Origin: JANLVI01 sp031363915
GTDB taxonomy: Bacteria > Vulcanimicrobiota > Vulcanimicrobiia > Vulcanimicrobiales > Vulcanimicrobiaceae
Assembly (NCBI GenBank): GCA_031363915.1
Contig: JANLVI010000007.1
Location: forward strand, 186,001 to 250,000
DNA length: 64,000 bases
Direction of reading: 5' to 3'
Translations under genes and position numbers: made by a program
Shown: positions 7,497-16,051 of the stretch, one piece after another
Layout of the letters: each line of letters starts with the position of its first letter
Position numbering within the stretch: position 1 is the first letter of the stretch
The notes under the pieces: model-generated
What the model saw: the letters and a program-made list of their open reading frames with translations, nothing else
Told to the model about the DNA's origin: nothing
The model's database searches: none

Positions 7497-8477
7497 GTGC
7501 CCAGCGTTCCACGCGTCATGTCGGGGATGCGACCGACCGGTCGCCTACATATCGGACATCTCGTGGGCGCGCTCGAACAGTATGTCGAGTTCACCAAGAC
7601 GACCGAAGCGTTTTTCGAAGTCGCCGACGTTCACGCATATACGACGGCCTTCGATGAGCCCGATAAAATCCGCGCGGCGCGAACGGAACTCGTTCTCGAT
7701 TGGCTCGCAGCGGGCGTGGACCCCGAGCGGTGCACGATTTTTCTGCAGAGCGCGGTGCCGGAGATTTTCGAACTGCACACGTTGCTCTCGATGATCGTAC
7801 CGGTGTCGTGGCTCGAACGCGTGCCGACGTATAAAAGTCAGATCTTAGAACTCGGCGATCAGATCGCCACGTACGGGTTTCTCGGATATCCGCTCTTGCA
7901 GCTCTGCGACATCGCGGTCTTTGGAGCCAACCGCGTGCCAGTCGGCAAAGATCAGGTCTCGCATTTGGAGTTCGGCCGCGAAGTCGTGCGCCGCTTCAAC
8001 TCGCTCTACGGCAAGACGCTCGTCGAGCCCGACGCGACGCTCTCGGATTTTCCGGCGTTGCCCGGAACGGACGGACGGAAGATGTCCAAGTCATACAACA
8101 ACACGATCGACATCGCGGACACGGCCGATGAGACGCTCAAAAAAGTGCGCTCGATGGTGACCGATCCGCAGAAGGTCCGGCGCAACGATCCGGGTCGCCC
8201 GGAGATCTGCCCGGTCTTCGCCCTCCATCACCTGAGTACGTCCGCCGCGCGAATCACGGAGATCGATCTTGATTGCCGCAGCGGCGCACTCGGCTGCGTA
8301 GCGTGCAAGACGGAACTCGCCGAGACGATCAACGCGAAACTCGCGCCCGTGCGCGCGCGCCGCGCGCAGTTCGATCCGGCGTCGGTTGACGCGATCCTCG
8401 CGCGCGGCAGTGCGAAGGCGCGCGAGGTCGCAAACGAAACGATGCGCGCCGTGCGCGCGGCGATGAAGCTTACCTAA
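7497..8477 (+). CDS. trpS: Tryptophanyl-tRNA synthetase
   Basis: The 326-residue class I synthetase has the HIGH motif at residues 18-21 and KMSKS near residue 195 (GRKMSKSYNN), and the SGMRPTGRLHIGHLVGAL start typical of TrpRS. It charges tRNA-Trp. GTG at 7497 is preferred because an AAAAGGA ribosome-binding site lies eight bases upstream; the open frame extends to 7449 but without support. The 3' end overlaps the convergent aminotransferase stop by four bases. Confidence 0.95.
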   Translation: MPSVPRVMSGMRPTGRLHIGHLVGALEQYVEFTKTTEAFFEVADVHAYTTAFDEPDKIRAARTELVLDWLAAGVDPERCTIFLQSAVPEIFELHTLLSMIVPVSWLERVPTYKSQILELGDQIATYGFLGYPLLQLCDIAVFGANRVPVGKDQVSHLEFGREVVRRFNSLYGKTLVEPDATLSDFPALPGTDGRKMSKSYNNTIDIADTADETLKKVRSMVTDPQKVRRNDPGRPEICPVFALHHLSTSAARITEIDLDCRSGALGCVACKTELAETINAKLAPVRARRAQFDPASVDAILARGSAKAREVANETMRAVRAAMKLT

Positions 8478-9670
8478 GACGTGCGGTACGTGGTGAGCGC
8501 GTTTGCAACACGGTCGAGTGCGAGGTCGATGTTCTCGAACGACGCCGCGTAGCTAAATCGGAGATAGCCGCCGCCGGCTTTGCCGAAGCACGAACCGCCG
8601 AGGGCCGCGACGCCGCCTTCCTCAAGCAAGAAGTGCGCGAGGTGCATGTCGTCTTTTGTGATCTTCGAGAAATTTGGGAACGCGTAGAACGCGCCCATCG
8701 GCGTCGTGCACGATACGTTCGGAATCGCGTTTAAGCCCTTGACGATGCGGTCGCGGCGCTGGTGGAAGATCGAATTCATCTCTTGAATCGGCCGGTCATC
8801 GCCGAGCAGTGCGGCGATTCCGGCGCGCTGTACGAACGTTGCAACGCACGAGTACGTATTGTTCGCAAAGAGCGTGACGGTCTTGGCCAAACGCGCGGGC
8901 ATGATGGCGTAGCCCAGACGCCAGCCCGTCATCGCGTAGGCTTTGGAGAAACCGTCGACGATGATCGTGCGCTCGCGCATCCCCGGCAGCGTCGCGATCG
9001 AGACGAACTCGCCGTCGTAGAGGTTGCGGCTGTAGATCTCATCGGAGATCACCAGGATGTCGTGCTTGATGGCGAGTTCCGCGATCGCACGCAAGTCTTC
9101 AATAGAAAGCACGCCGCCCGTCGGATTGTGCGGCGAGTTGATGACTAATACTTTGGTTTTGGCGCTCACGGTTTTCGCGAGCACGTCCAGGTCCAGCTGC
9201 CAGTTGCGCGACTCGAGCAGCGGAACCGGCACGGCTTTGGCCTGGAGGTAGCTCGCGCACGACGCGTATGCCGGATAGGCGGGGTCGGCGTAGACCATCT
9301 CATCGCCCGGATCGAGCAGCGCGGAGAGTATATTCCAGATCACGGGTTTGGCGCCGGGGGCGACCACAACCTCATCGCGGTGGAACGGAGCGATCCCGCG
9401 GAACGTGCCCGCGTACTCCGCGATCACGTCCCGCAGCTCCACGATCCCGGCGGAAGGCGTGTAATGCGAGAAGTTGTGTTCGATCGCTTCGATCCCGGCG
9501 CGCTTGATGTGCGCGGGGGTGTCGAAATCCGGTTCGCCGACCTCCATATGGACGATCGTGCGGCCCTCGGCTTCGAGCTGGCGAGCCCGCGCGAGAACTT
9601 CGAACGCCTTCTCACTGCCAAGGCGCGAGACGGCCTCTGCGAGCAGATCCGGGTGGTGCGTTGCAACCAT
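8474..9670 (-). CDS. PLP-dependent class I aminotransferase
   Basis: The 398-residue protein belongs to the AspC/aminotransferase fold-type I family. It has the N-terminal VGEPDFDTP motif, the NSPHNPTGG loop, the SDEIYSRNLYDGE segment and the Schiff-base lysine in SKAYAMTGWRLGY (about residue 240). A C-terminal arginine in YLRFSYA is the likely carboxylate binder. Substrate cannot be fixed from sequence; aspartate or aromatic aminotransferase are candidates. An AAGGGG ribosome-binding site precedes the ATG. It is divergent from the gene at 9733. Confidence 0.9.
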   Translation of the reverse strand: MVATHHPDLLAEAVSRLGSEKAFEVLARARQLEAEGRTIVHMEVGEPDFDTPAHIKRAGIEAIEHNFSHYTPSAGIVELRDVIAEYAGTFRGIAPFHRDEVVVAPGAKPVIWNILSALLDPGDEMVYADPAYPAYASCASYLQAKAVPVPLLESRNWQLDLDVLAKTVSAKTKVLVINSPHNPTGGVLSIEDLRAIAELAIKHDILVISDEIYSRNLYDGEFVSIATLPGMRERTIIVDGFSKAYAMTGWRLGYAIMPARLAKTVTLFANNTYSCVATFVQRAGIAALLGDDRPIQEMNSIFHQRRDRIVKGLNAIPNVSCTTPMGAFYAFPNFSKITKDDMHLAHFLLEEGGVAALGGSCFGKAGGGYLRFSYAASFENIDLALDRVANALTTYRTS

Positions 9671-9732
9671 AAAATGGGCCCCTTTTCAGTCAAGGTCGGG
9701 CGCTTTGTTCCGTGGAACAAGCCGGAGCTGTT

Positions 9733-12700
9733 ATGCGGACCCTGACGGAAGTTTTCGCGCCGGGCGAACCAACATTACCTGAGGGCCTTCGAACGCTCGT
9801 CATTTCTCCGGATCGCATAGTCGAACCTGGAGTTACGGTGCGCGCCTCGTTTGCGTTTTATAACATGGGCGGTGCCGCAGCAACCGGTCTGCGCGTGCGC
9901 TTCACGCATCCTGACGGACTGCGCTATCTTGCCGGTAGCGCGAAGATCGACGACCAGCCGCTCGACGAACCACGCGATGAAGCAACGCTGCTCTCGCCCA
10001 ACGGCGCCGATATCGGTGAGGTCCCGCCGGGCGTCGAGCGCAGAATCTCGCTCTCGTTCGTGGTCGCGCCGACGATCGAAAACGGCCGCACGATCCAGCT
10101 CCAGGCGGCCCTAGCTTCGTTCGAAACCGACGTCATCGGGTCGAACGTCGTTACGCTCACGACGCGCAGCCGGCCCGATCTTGGGAATCCGGCGACCGTC
10201 GCCTCGATCGAAGCGGTCCGCGCCGCCGAGCCGGGCGAAGACGTCCGCGTCGCGGCGCGCATCTATAATGCCGGGCAATCCAGCGCCCACGATGTGACCG
10301 TGGTGTTGCCGGTCCCCGATCGCACGCGCTACGTCGCAGGCAGCGCACGGATCGACGGGCGCCCGATCGTGACCGACGATCGCGGCGACCCGTTTGGCTT
10401 CGCGTACGCGCCGATTGCCGCGTCGTCGTTCGCGCCCGGCGCTACTCTAACGATCGAGTACCGCGCGACGATCGATTCGCCGCTCGATAACGAAACTAAA
10501 ATCTTCGTCTACGGGGCCGTTGCCGCCGAAGAGATTCCGGAATTCGAACTCGACCGCGCGGAACTTACCGTGCATTCCGCGCCGCGGTTCGATGACGAAC
10601 GTACCTCGCTTTTCGCCGATGCCGAAGGTGACGTCGAGCCGGGCCGTCGGATTCGTCTTGCGCTTGCCGGATATAACGCCGGAACGTGCGCGGCCGACGA
10701 CGTCAAACTGCGCATCGACTTGCCCGAGGGGTTACGATACGCACCGGGCTCGCGCGCGATTGACGGACGTTCGGTCGGCGAATCGGAAACCGCTGGTCTC
10801 TTTACGTTCGAACGCATCCCCGCAGGCGAACGCGTCGAAGTCTCGCTCGATGCCTACGTCGTCTCGCCTGCCGTCGACGGCGCGCATCTGCGCGTGGTCT
10901 CGTCGCTTGGTGACGGCGGCGGCACGCGCGGCTTCGAGCGCACGTTCACCGTGCGTGCGGAACCGCGCTTTGCGCCTGCCCGGAACACACTCGCACTCGA
11001 TGGTTCGGCATCGGTCGCGCCGGGCTCGGTTGCGCGCTTCCTCGTTTCGCTCGTCAACGACGGCACGACCACTTCGAGCGCCGCGCAAGTGTTGCTCACC
11101 GCCGATACCGGACTCGGCGTGCTGCGCTTCATCGGCGTCGACGGCGAAGAGTCGCGCGTCCAGAACAACACGCTGGACCTCGGCGACCTCGCACCGAACG
11201 TGTCGCGCGAAATCGTACTGCTCGCGAGCGTCGCATCGCCGATTGCCGATCGCACCGAACTGCGCGTGAGGGCGGAACTGCTCACGCGCGAGAGCGGAAC
11301 GCTCAACCTCGGGTCGGTCACGCTCGTCACGCGCTCGCGCCCGCGATTCTCGCCGCAGAGTTCGCGCCTTGCACTCGTCAGCAGCGAGTCGCTACGTCCG
11401 AATCGTTCGACCGATATTGCGGTCGCGATCGAAAACGACGGGACCGACGTCGCGCGCGACGTGCGGCTCGCACTCGATCTGCCGGCCGACGTTCGCGTCG
11501 AGAGCGTCGACGGTGCGACGCGTTCGGGCGATACGATTCTTTTCGGTGACGTTCCCGCCGGAGCGCGCGCCGATGCGACCTTGCGCGTGCGGCTCGCACG
11601 CTTCGTCCCGCGCGGTTCGGCGATCGCCATCGGCGGCCGCGTCAGCGGGGTGGGGCTCTTACCGTTCGCACTCGACCTTCTCACGATTCCGACGCTTGCC
11701 GAAGCCGACTTCTCGCACAACGCCTCGGTGCGCACGCAGCCGTTCGAAACGGTCGACGCGGGCGAACCGATGTACTTCGTGCTCGCAGTGCGCAACACGG
11801 GCGACGGTCCGGCCGCGCGCGTGACGATTCGCGTCGCGCTTCCCGAACACACGGCGTACGTCCCGGGGTCGACGGCGGTCAACGACGTCCCGCTGCTCGA
11901 TGCATCCGGCGGATCGGTGCTCTGGTCGAAGACGGGGCTCGCACTCGAAGACGTCGGACCGGGCGTCGAAATTCTGGTCCGCTGGTGCGGGATCGTAAAC
12001 ACGCCGCTCGTCGCCGGGACGCTCATCGCCGCGCACGCCGACCTTGCGTGGGACGGGACCGGCGCAACCCAAGTGAGCTCGGCCGCGGTGCGCGTGCGCT
12101 CGACACCGCAATTCGCCGTGCGTGCAAGCGGCTTGCCGTTCTCCGTCGCCGGCGTCGCGCCGCGCGCAAGCGACTTCGTTCGCGAATCCGAATCGCAGCC
12201 GGGGACGTTGCCCGCCGCGCCGATCGCCTTGCCGCGTCCGCTGCCGGTTGCCGGACGTCCCGATGCCCTCGCCCCGCCGCCGAACGCACCGGTTGACGCC
12301 GAAGACGCGCGCTTCGCGCCTGCGCACGCACCCGAGGCTCTCGCGGAGCCGCCGCCAGTTGCTACGCCGCAAGCAATCGTCGCCGAGGCGGATGCGCCGC
12401 GTGAACCGCTCGCCCCGCCCGCCCCGTTGCCGCCGATTCCGGCGCCGGTTTTCGTCTCGCATCTGGATCTCTCGCGCGAAGCGGTCGAACGCGCACTGGC
12501 CTTTATCGACCAAGCCGACTACGGCGGACTCGTTTCGCACCTCTTCGTCGTGCGCAGTTTCTTCCCCGAGGGGGTCTCCGGTCTCGATGGTGAGGTCGCG
12601 CCGAAATTCGGCGCCGAACGCGATGCGTTGCGTAGCGTGCTCGATCGCCTGTTCATCAAACTGCGCCTGCCGCGTTACGCCCTCACGGCAAAAGACCTCG

Positions 12701-13131
12701 AAGATCGTCCGTCGCGCAACGCCCTTATGGAGCTGGTCGGTGCAATGCGCAGCGCGCGCTCGATGACCGAAGGCGAGCTCGCACCGCAAGCGGCGACCGT
12801 TCGTATCAGCGGACCGATCGATCGCGACCGCATCGTTTCGCGCTTGACCTCGCTCGAGAGCGAAGCTTTGGGTTCGGCGTTGCCGTGGCTCGTACTCGCA
12901 GAATTTCTTGGAACGACCATCACCGTCGACGGCGCGACATCTGAGGTGCTCGGTTCGTATCGAAGCGCCCTGATTGCGGCGTTTGCAAACGTGAGCGCTC
13001 TCCCGCTCGAAGAATTTCACCGCGTGCTTGCCGAGAGTTCGAATCCGGGGCTCGATGCGAAGCTCGCGGATGTCAAAACGGCGCTGCGCGCGTCACTCGA
13101 AGTGACAGCAACCATCTCCGACGCACGCTAA
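9733..13131 (+). CDS. Giant DUF11-like repeat protein without signal peptide
   Basis: This 1132-residue protein is not recognised as a named family member. About six tandem beta-sandwich repeats of roughly 130 residues fill residues 10-810. Each has a PG-x5-xxxYNxG core, a LP-x-GLRYVPGS-x-IDG-type segment and an ending like LVTRSRPRF. They resemble DUF11/conserved-repeat domains of large surface proteins. A Pro/Ala-rich linker (about 830-925) and a helical C-terminal domain of about 200 residues follow. ATG 9733 has GGAG six bases upstream; a GTG at 9712 is an alternative. There is no signal peptide or membrane anchor, which is odd for such repeats. Confidence 0.8.
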   Translation: MRTLTEVFAPGEPTLPEGLRTLVISPDRIVEPGVTVRASFAFYNMGGAAATGLRVRFTHPDGLRYLAGSAKIDDQPLDEPRDEATLLSPNGADIGEVPPGVERRISLSFVVAPTIENGRTIQLQAALASFETDVIGSNVVTLTTRSRPDLGNPATVASIEAVRAAEPGEDVRVAARIYNAGQSSAHDVTVVLPVPDRTRYVAGSARIDGRPIVTDDRGDPFGFAYAPIAASSFAPGATLTIEYRATIDSPLDNETKIFVYGAVAAEEIPEFELDRAELTVHSAPRFDDERTSLFADAEGDVEPGRRIRLALAGYNAGTCAADDVKLRIDLPEGLRYAPGSRAIDGRSVGESETAGLFTFERIPAGERVEVSLDAYVVSPAVDGAHLRVVSSLGDGGGTRGFERTFTVRAEPRFAPARNTLALDGSASVAPGSVARFLVSLVNDGTTTSSAAQVLLTADTGLGVLRFIGVDGEESRVQNNTLDLGDLAPNVSREIVLLASVASPIADRTELRVRAELLTRESGTLNLGSVTLVTRSRPRFSPQSSRLALVSSESLRPNRSTDIAVAIENDGTDVARDVRLALDLPADVRVESVDGATRSGDTILFGDVPAGARADATLRVRLARFVPRGSAIAIGGRVSGVGLLPFALDLLTIPTLAEADFSHNASVRTQPFETVDAGEPMYFVLAVRNTGDGPAARVTIRVALPEHTAYVPGSTAVNDVPLLDASGGSVLWSKTGLALEDVGPGVEILVRWCGIVNTPLVAGTLIAAHADLAWDGTGATQVSSAAVRVRSTPQFAVRASGLPFSVAGVAPRASDFVRESESQPGTLPAAPIALPRPLPVAGRPDALAPPPNAPVDAEDARFAPAHAPEALAEPPPVATPQAIVAEADAPREPLAPPAPLPPIPAPVFVSHLDLSREAVERALAFIDQADYGGLVSHLFVVRSFFPEGVSGLDGEVAPKFGAERDALRSVLDRLFIKLRLPRYALTAKDLEDRPSRNALMELVGAMRSARSMTEGELAPQAATVRISGPIDRDRIVSRLTSLESEALGSALPWLVLAEFLGTTITVDGATSEVLGSYRSALIAAFANVSALPLEEFHRVLAESSNPGLDAKLADVKTALRASLEVTATISDAR

Positions 13132-13803
13132 GTGCTCGTTCCGGCGCTCGTCTTCGCGGTTCTCGGCATCGTCCTGATCGCGGTCGCACGGTTTTGGCCG
13201 CGTCCGCCCGTCCCGATTCAATCGCAATCGCGCGCGGGCGTGACGTCGCTCAGCGGCGCCGCCGAACTGAGGGGTCCCGCAAGCGTCCACGTTCCCTTTA
13301 CGTGGATCCATTTGGTCGACGCCGACTTGCCGCCCAAACTCGATCTGATGGAACGTCGTCAGCTCGCGGAGGGACTCGGTTTCGTCGGCGAACCCTGGTG
13401 CGCCGATGCACTCGCGCTTGCCTATCAAGAAGACGACGATCTGCGCGATGTGATCGTCGGCGCGATCGGAACGTGCACGGGTTCGGTCGATCCGACGCTC
13501 TCGCTTGCAACGCGTTCGAATCGAGCAAGTCAGCGTCTCTTGGCGCTCGAAGCATTCGCCCGTCGTCACAACGTTGAAATGCTTGACGCAGGTCTTGCCG
13601 ATCGCGAAGAATCCGTCGCACTCGTCGCCGCCGTCGAACTCGTTCGGGCGGGAGAAACGCTGCGCGTCGATGCGTACTTTGCCGACTGCACCGACTCGGC
13701 GCGCGTGCAGTCCATGCGTTCGGTGCTCGCGCTGCTCGGCGCAGCTTCATGGTCCGCGCCGATCGCTGAGGGCCGCGGAAGGAGCGCTCGCACGGGCGAG
13801 TAA
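13132..13803 (+). CDS. Membrane-anchored protein with HEAT-like repeats
   Basis: The GTG starts immediately after the stop of the giant repeat gene. The 223-residue product has one N-terminal transmembrane segment (about residues 3-19) followed by a short basic stretch. The alpha-helical region beyond residue 70 has HEAT-like repeat spacing (DDDLRDVIVGAIG, SQRLLALEAFAR, EESVALVAAVELVR). No enzyme motif was seen. Gene junctions suggest it works with the repeat protein upstream, perhaps tethering it to the membrane; that is inference. Confidence 0.7.
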   Translation: MLVPALVFAVLGIVLIAVARFWPRPPVPIQSQSRAGVTSLSGAAELRGPASVHVPFTWIHLVDADLPPKLDLMERRQLAEGLGFVGEPWCADALALAYQEDDDLRDVIVGAIGTCTGSVDPTLSLATRSNRASQRLLALEAFARRHNVEMLDAGLADREESVALVAAVELVRAGETLRVDAYFADCTDSARVQSMRSVLALLGAASWSAPIAEGRGRSARTGE

Positions 13804-13815
13804 GGGCAAGCGCCT

Positions 13816-15186
13816 ATGGCGCCGTATCGGTTCGGGTTACTCGAGCTCTCACCGGATGAGCGCGTCGTCCGGCGCGCGGGAACCGCTGTGCCGCTCGCGC
13901 CAAAAGCTGTCGACGTGCTGATCGAACTCGTCGAACACATCGGTGAAGTCGTCGATAAGCGCACGCTGCTCGATCGCGTCTGGCCCGAGAGTTACGTCGA
14001 CGAAGCGAATCTCACGCAGACGATCTACGTGTTGCGCGCGTTTCTCAAAGAACAGTCGTGCGGTCTTGTTATCGATAACGTCCCCAAGCGCGGCTACGCT
14101 CTGCGCTTCAACGTGCCCGACGTGCCCGTCGCCGAAGCGCGCGCGAGCGAGCCGGTCGTGTTCGCGCGTACCTTCGCTGCCGTCATCGTTTTGATGACGG
14201 CATTTTTTGCCGTGACCCACCGTGCACCGGGAACGCTCGATGCAAAAACGATGTCCGCATATCTGCTCGCCAAGCAGTACCAACTGCGCGGCTCTCTTGC
14301 GAGCTTGCAACGCAGCGATGCGCTCTACGCACAGGTAGCCGCCGCATATCCACAAAGCGCGCTCGGGTTTGCCGGTCGCTCGCAGACCGCCGCTAGCCTT
14401 GCGTTTTACGCGCGATCTGCAAGCGATCGCACGCAGATGCAGGGTCTCGCGACCGCCTATGCCGATGCCGCGCAGCGACGTGATTCGCAGTCCGCAGCGA
14501 CCGACACGGCGCTCGGCGCAGTCCAAATGTCCGTACAACACGACGATGCCGCGGCGAGCCGCTCGTTTGCGCGTGCCCTCGCGCGCAATCCCGATGAGTT
14601 GAGTGCACTTGCCTGGCAAGGGTCGCTGCTCCTCAACCGGGGCCGCATCGCTGAAGCGCGGCGGCTCTTCGCGCGCGCGGTGTCGCTTGCGCCCGACGTC
14701 CCCGGTACCCGCGCCTCGCTTGCCTGGACGGACTATCTGCTCGGCGATTATGGTGAGGCCATCGCCTTTTCCGAGCAGATGCTGCGCGCGAATGCGCTCG
14801 TGCCGATCGCCCGTTTGACGCTTGCAAACGCCTTCATCGAACGACGCGAATTTGGGGCGGCCGACGCCGTCATCGCCGATCTCGCCGCGCATCGCGGCAC
14901 GCGCCTACAAGCCGCGTCGCTTGCCGCGCGGCTCGACGCCTTGCGCGGCCGCTCGCGAGCAGCGATCGGCGGACTCGCCCGGGCCGAGCGAACGACCGAC
15001 ATCGATTCGACCGATGACTGGGACGCCTCGGCCATGGCCGCCGCGTACGTCGCGCTCGGCGACGCGCGCGCTGCGTACGTGTGGCTGGCGCGAGTGAGCC
15101 CGGGCGAGCGTCAGCAGATCGCGCACGATCCGCGGTTCAGCGCGCTCACACGCACGTCGCGCTTTCGGACCTGGGTCGAAGATTGA
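13816..15186 (+). CDS. CadC-like winged-helix regulator with TPR domain
   Basis: This is a 456-residue protein. Residues 1-100 form an OmpR/CadC-type winged helix-turn-helix (LSPDERVVRR, PLAPKAVDVLIELVE, VDEANLTQTIYVLR, PKRGYAL). One transmembrane helix lies near residues 116-134. The rest is helical TPR-like repeats (ARNPDELSALAWQGSLLLNRGRIAEARRLF style), with a final HDPRFSALTRTSRF motif common in this class. It probably binds DNA from the membrane and senses through the TPR part. Direct repeats that could be its operator lie just downstream at 15190-15245. Confidence 0.85.
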   Translation: MAPYRFGLLELSPDERVVRRAGTAVPLAPKAVDVLIELVEHIGEVVDKRTLLDRVWPESYVDEANLTQTIYVLRAFLKEQSCGLVIDNVPKRGYALRFNVPDVPVAEARASEPVVFARTFAAVIVLMTAFFAVTHRAPGTLDAKTMSAYLLAKQYQLRGSLASLQRSDALYAQVAAAYPQSALGFAGRSQTAASLAFYARSASDRTQMQGLATAYADAAQRRDSQSAATDTALGAVQMSVQHDDAAASRSFARALARNPDELSALAWQGSLLLNRGRIAEARRLFARAVSLAPDVPGTRASLAWTDYLLGDYGEAIAFSEQMLRANALVPIARLTLANAFIERREFGAADAVIADLAAHRGTRLQAASLAARLDALRGRSRAAIGGLARAERTTDIDSTDDWDASAMAAAYVALGDARAAYVWLARVSPGERQQIAHDPRFSALTRTSRFRTWVED

Positions 15187-15189
15187 GCG

Positions 15190-15245
15190 TTTTTTGAGGA
15201 CTTTTTTAGGACGCGGACGGTCTCGGCGGGCGAAAATCTGAGGAC
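15190..15245. promoter_or_regulatory. Direct repeats, candidate operator for a winged-helix regulator
   Basis: TTTTTTGAGGAC (15190-15201) is followed head to tail by TTTTTTAGGAC (15202-15212), and a partial third copy, TCTGAGGAC, lies at 15237-15245. The spacing of about one helical turn is what OmpR-type winged-helix proteins recognise. It lies between the winged-helix gene and the TonB-receptor remnant. Binding is inference. Confidence 0.35.
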
Positions 15246-15278
15246 ACCTAGCCCTCTCCAACCGCGAGGTCGTCCACT

Positions 15279-15530
15279 GTGTCAAAAATTTTCCGCGCCG
15301 CCTTAGCGCCGGCGATCGTCTTCATCTCGTCCGTGCCGGTGCGCGGCATTGCCGGAACGACCGGCCAAATCGCCGGGACCGTGACTGCCGGTGGCGTGCC
15401 GGTCGCGGGCGTCACCCTCACCGCCGAGTCGCCGACCGGGCGCTACGAGACCAAGACCGGCGCGCAAGGGTACGACGCACCCAATCGCGCTCCGCGGGCG
15501 CTGCGGTTTCACTACCAGTTGGGGTTCTGA
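15279..15530 (+). pseudogene. Collapsed TonB-receptor-like gene (signal and first domain plus C-terminus)
   Basis: The 83-codon frame begins GTG with a signal peptide, followed by the start of a carboxypeptidase-regulatory-like (CnaB-type) beta domain (TTGQIAGTVTAGGVPVAGVTL, with an SPTGRYETKT tail). Such a domain opens many TonB-dependent receptors. Within about 20 residues it switches to a segment ending FHYQLGF, an aromatic-terminated outer-membrane barrel end. The simplest reading is an in-frame deletion of the plug and nearly all of the barrel. It could be an intact tiny secreted protein instead, but the incomplete domain argues against that. Confidence 0.55.
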
Positions 15531-15532
15531 TC

Positions 15533-16051
15533 GTGCGTTTTCGCCTCATGACGTTCATCACTCTGGCCTTTGCCCTCGCCGCCGATGCAGCGGGCGCGAC
15601 GGACGATTCACCGATCGCCCGCATCGCGGCGTATCAGGGCACGTGGACGACGACCATCGTGCATCACAAAACTGCGTATAGCCGTGCGCGAACCGAGACG
15701 AGTCGCGTGCGGAACGATTGCTGGCGTAGTGCCGAATACTATACGTGTCATCAATTCGTCAATGGAGCGTCGGCGGCGCTCATCGTGTATACCTATGACC
15801 CCAAGGTCGCGCTTTACCACACGCACGTTATCGTGGGCGGCGCGGCCCCGGCGCCAGCGGGCAACTTGCAGATCGCGGGTGCGACGTGGACGTACCCCTG
15901 GCGCGATCGTGACGAGCATGGCAGACAACTCGACGTCCGCATCGTCAATACGTTCCGCTCGCCGCGAACCATCGAATTCCGTCAGGAAGTCTCGAGCGAC
16001 CACGTGCACTGGACGCGCACGGCCGACGGAACCGAACATCGGAGCGACTAG
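15533..16051 (+). CDS. Secreted protein of unknown function
   Basis: The 172-residue protein has a signal peptide (residues 1-22, ending AAGATDD) and a beta-rich body beginning IARIAAYQGTWTTTI. This is reminiscent of lipocalin-like or DUF1579-like domains that open with a xGxWxxx strand. Two cysteines (CWRSAEYYTC) could form a disulfide. Its end overlaps the convergent mrdA stop by four bases. No function is assigned. Confidence 0.7.
   Translation: MRFRLMTFITLAFALAADAAGATDDSPIARIAAYQGTWTTTIVHHKTAYSRARTETSRVRNDCWRSAEYYTCHQFVNGASAALIVYTYDPKVALYHTHVIVGGAAPAPAGNLQIAGATWTYPWRDRDEHGRQLDVRIVNTFRSPRTIEFRQEVSSDHVHWTRTADGTEHRSD

Noticed and set aside
9704..9719. A parS-like palindrome (TTGTTCC-GT-GGAACAA) in the divergent promoter upstream of the repeat protein
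   Set aside because: The central bases are GT instead of CACGTG, so it lacks the parS core. It may be an ordinary operator or chance.
11659..13020. Long minus-strand open frame (453 codons) inside the giant repeat gene
   Set aside because: High-GC coding DNA gives long antisense frames; this one lacks conserved motifs, and the plus-strand frame has clear repeats.
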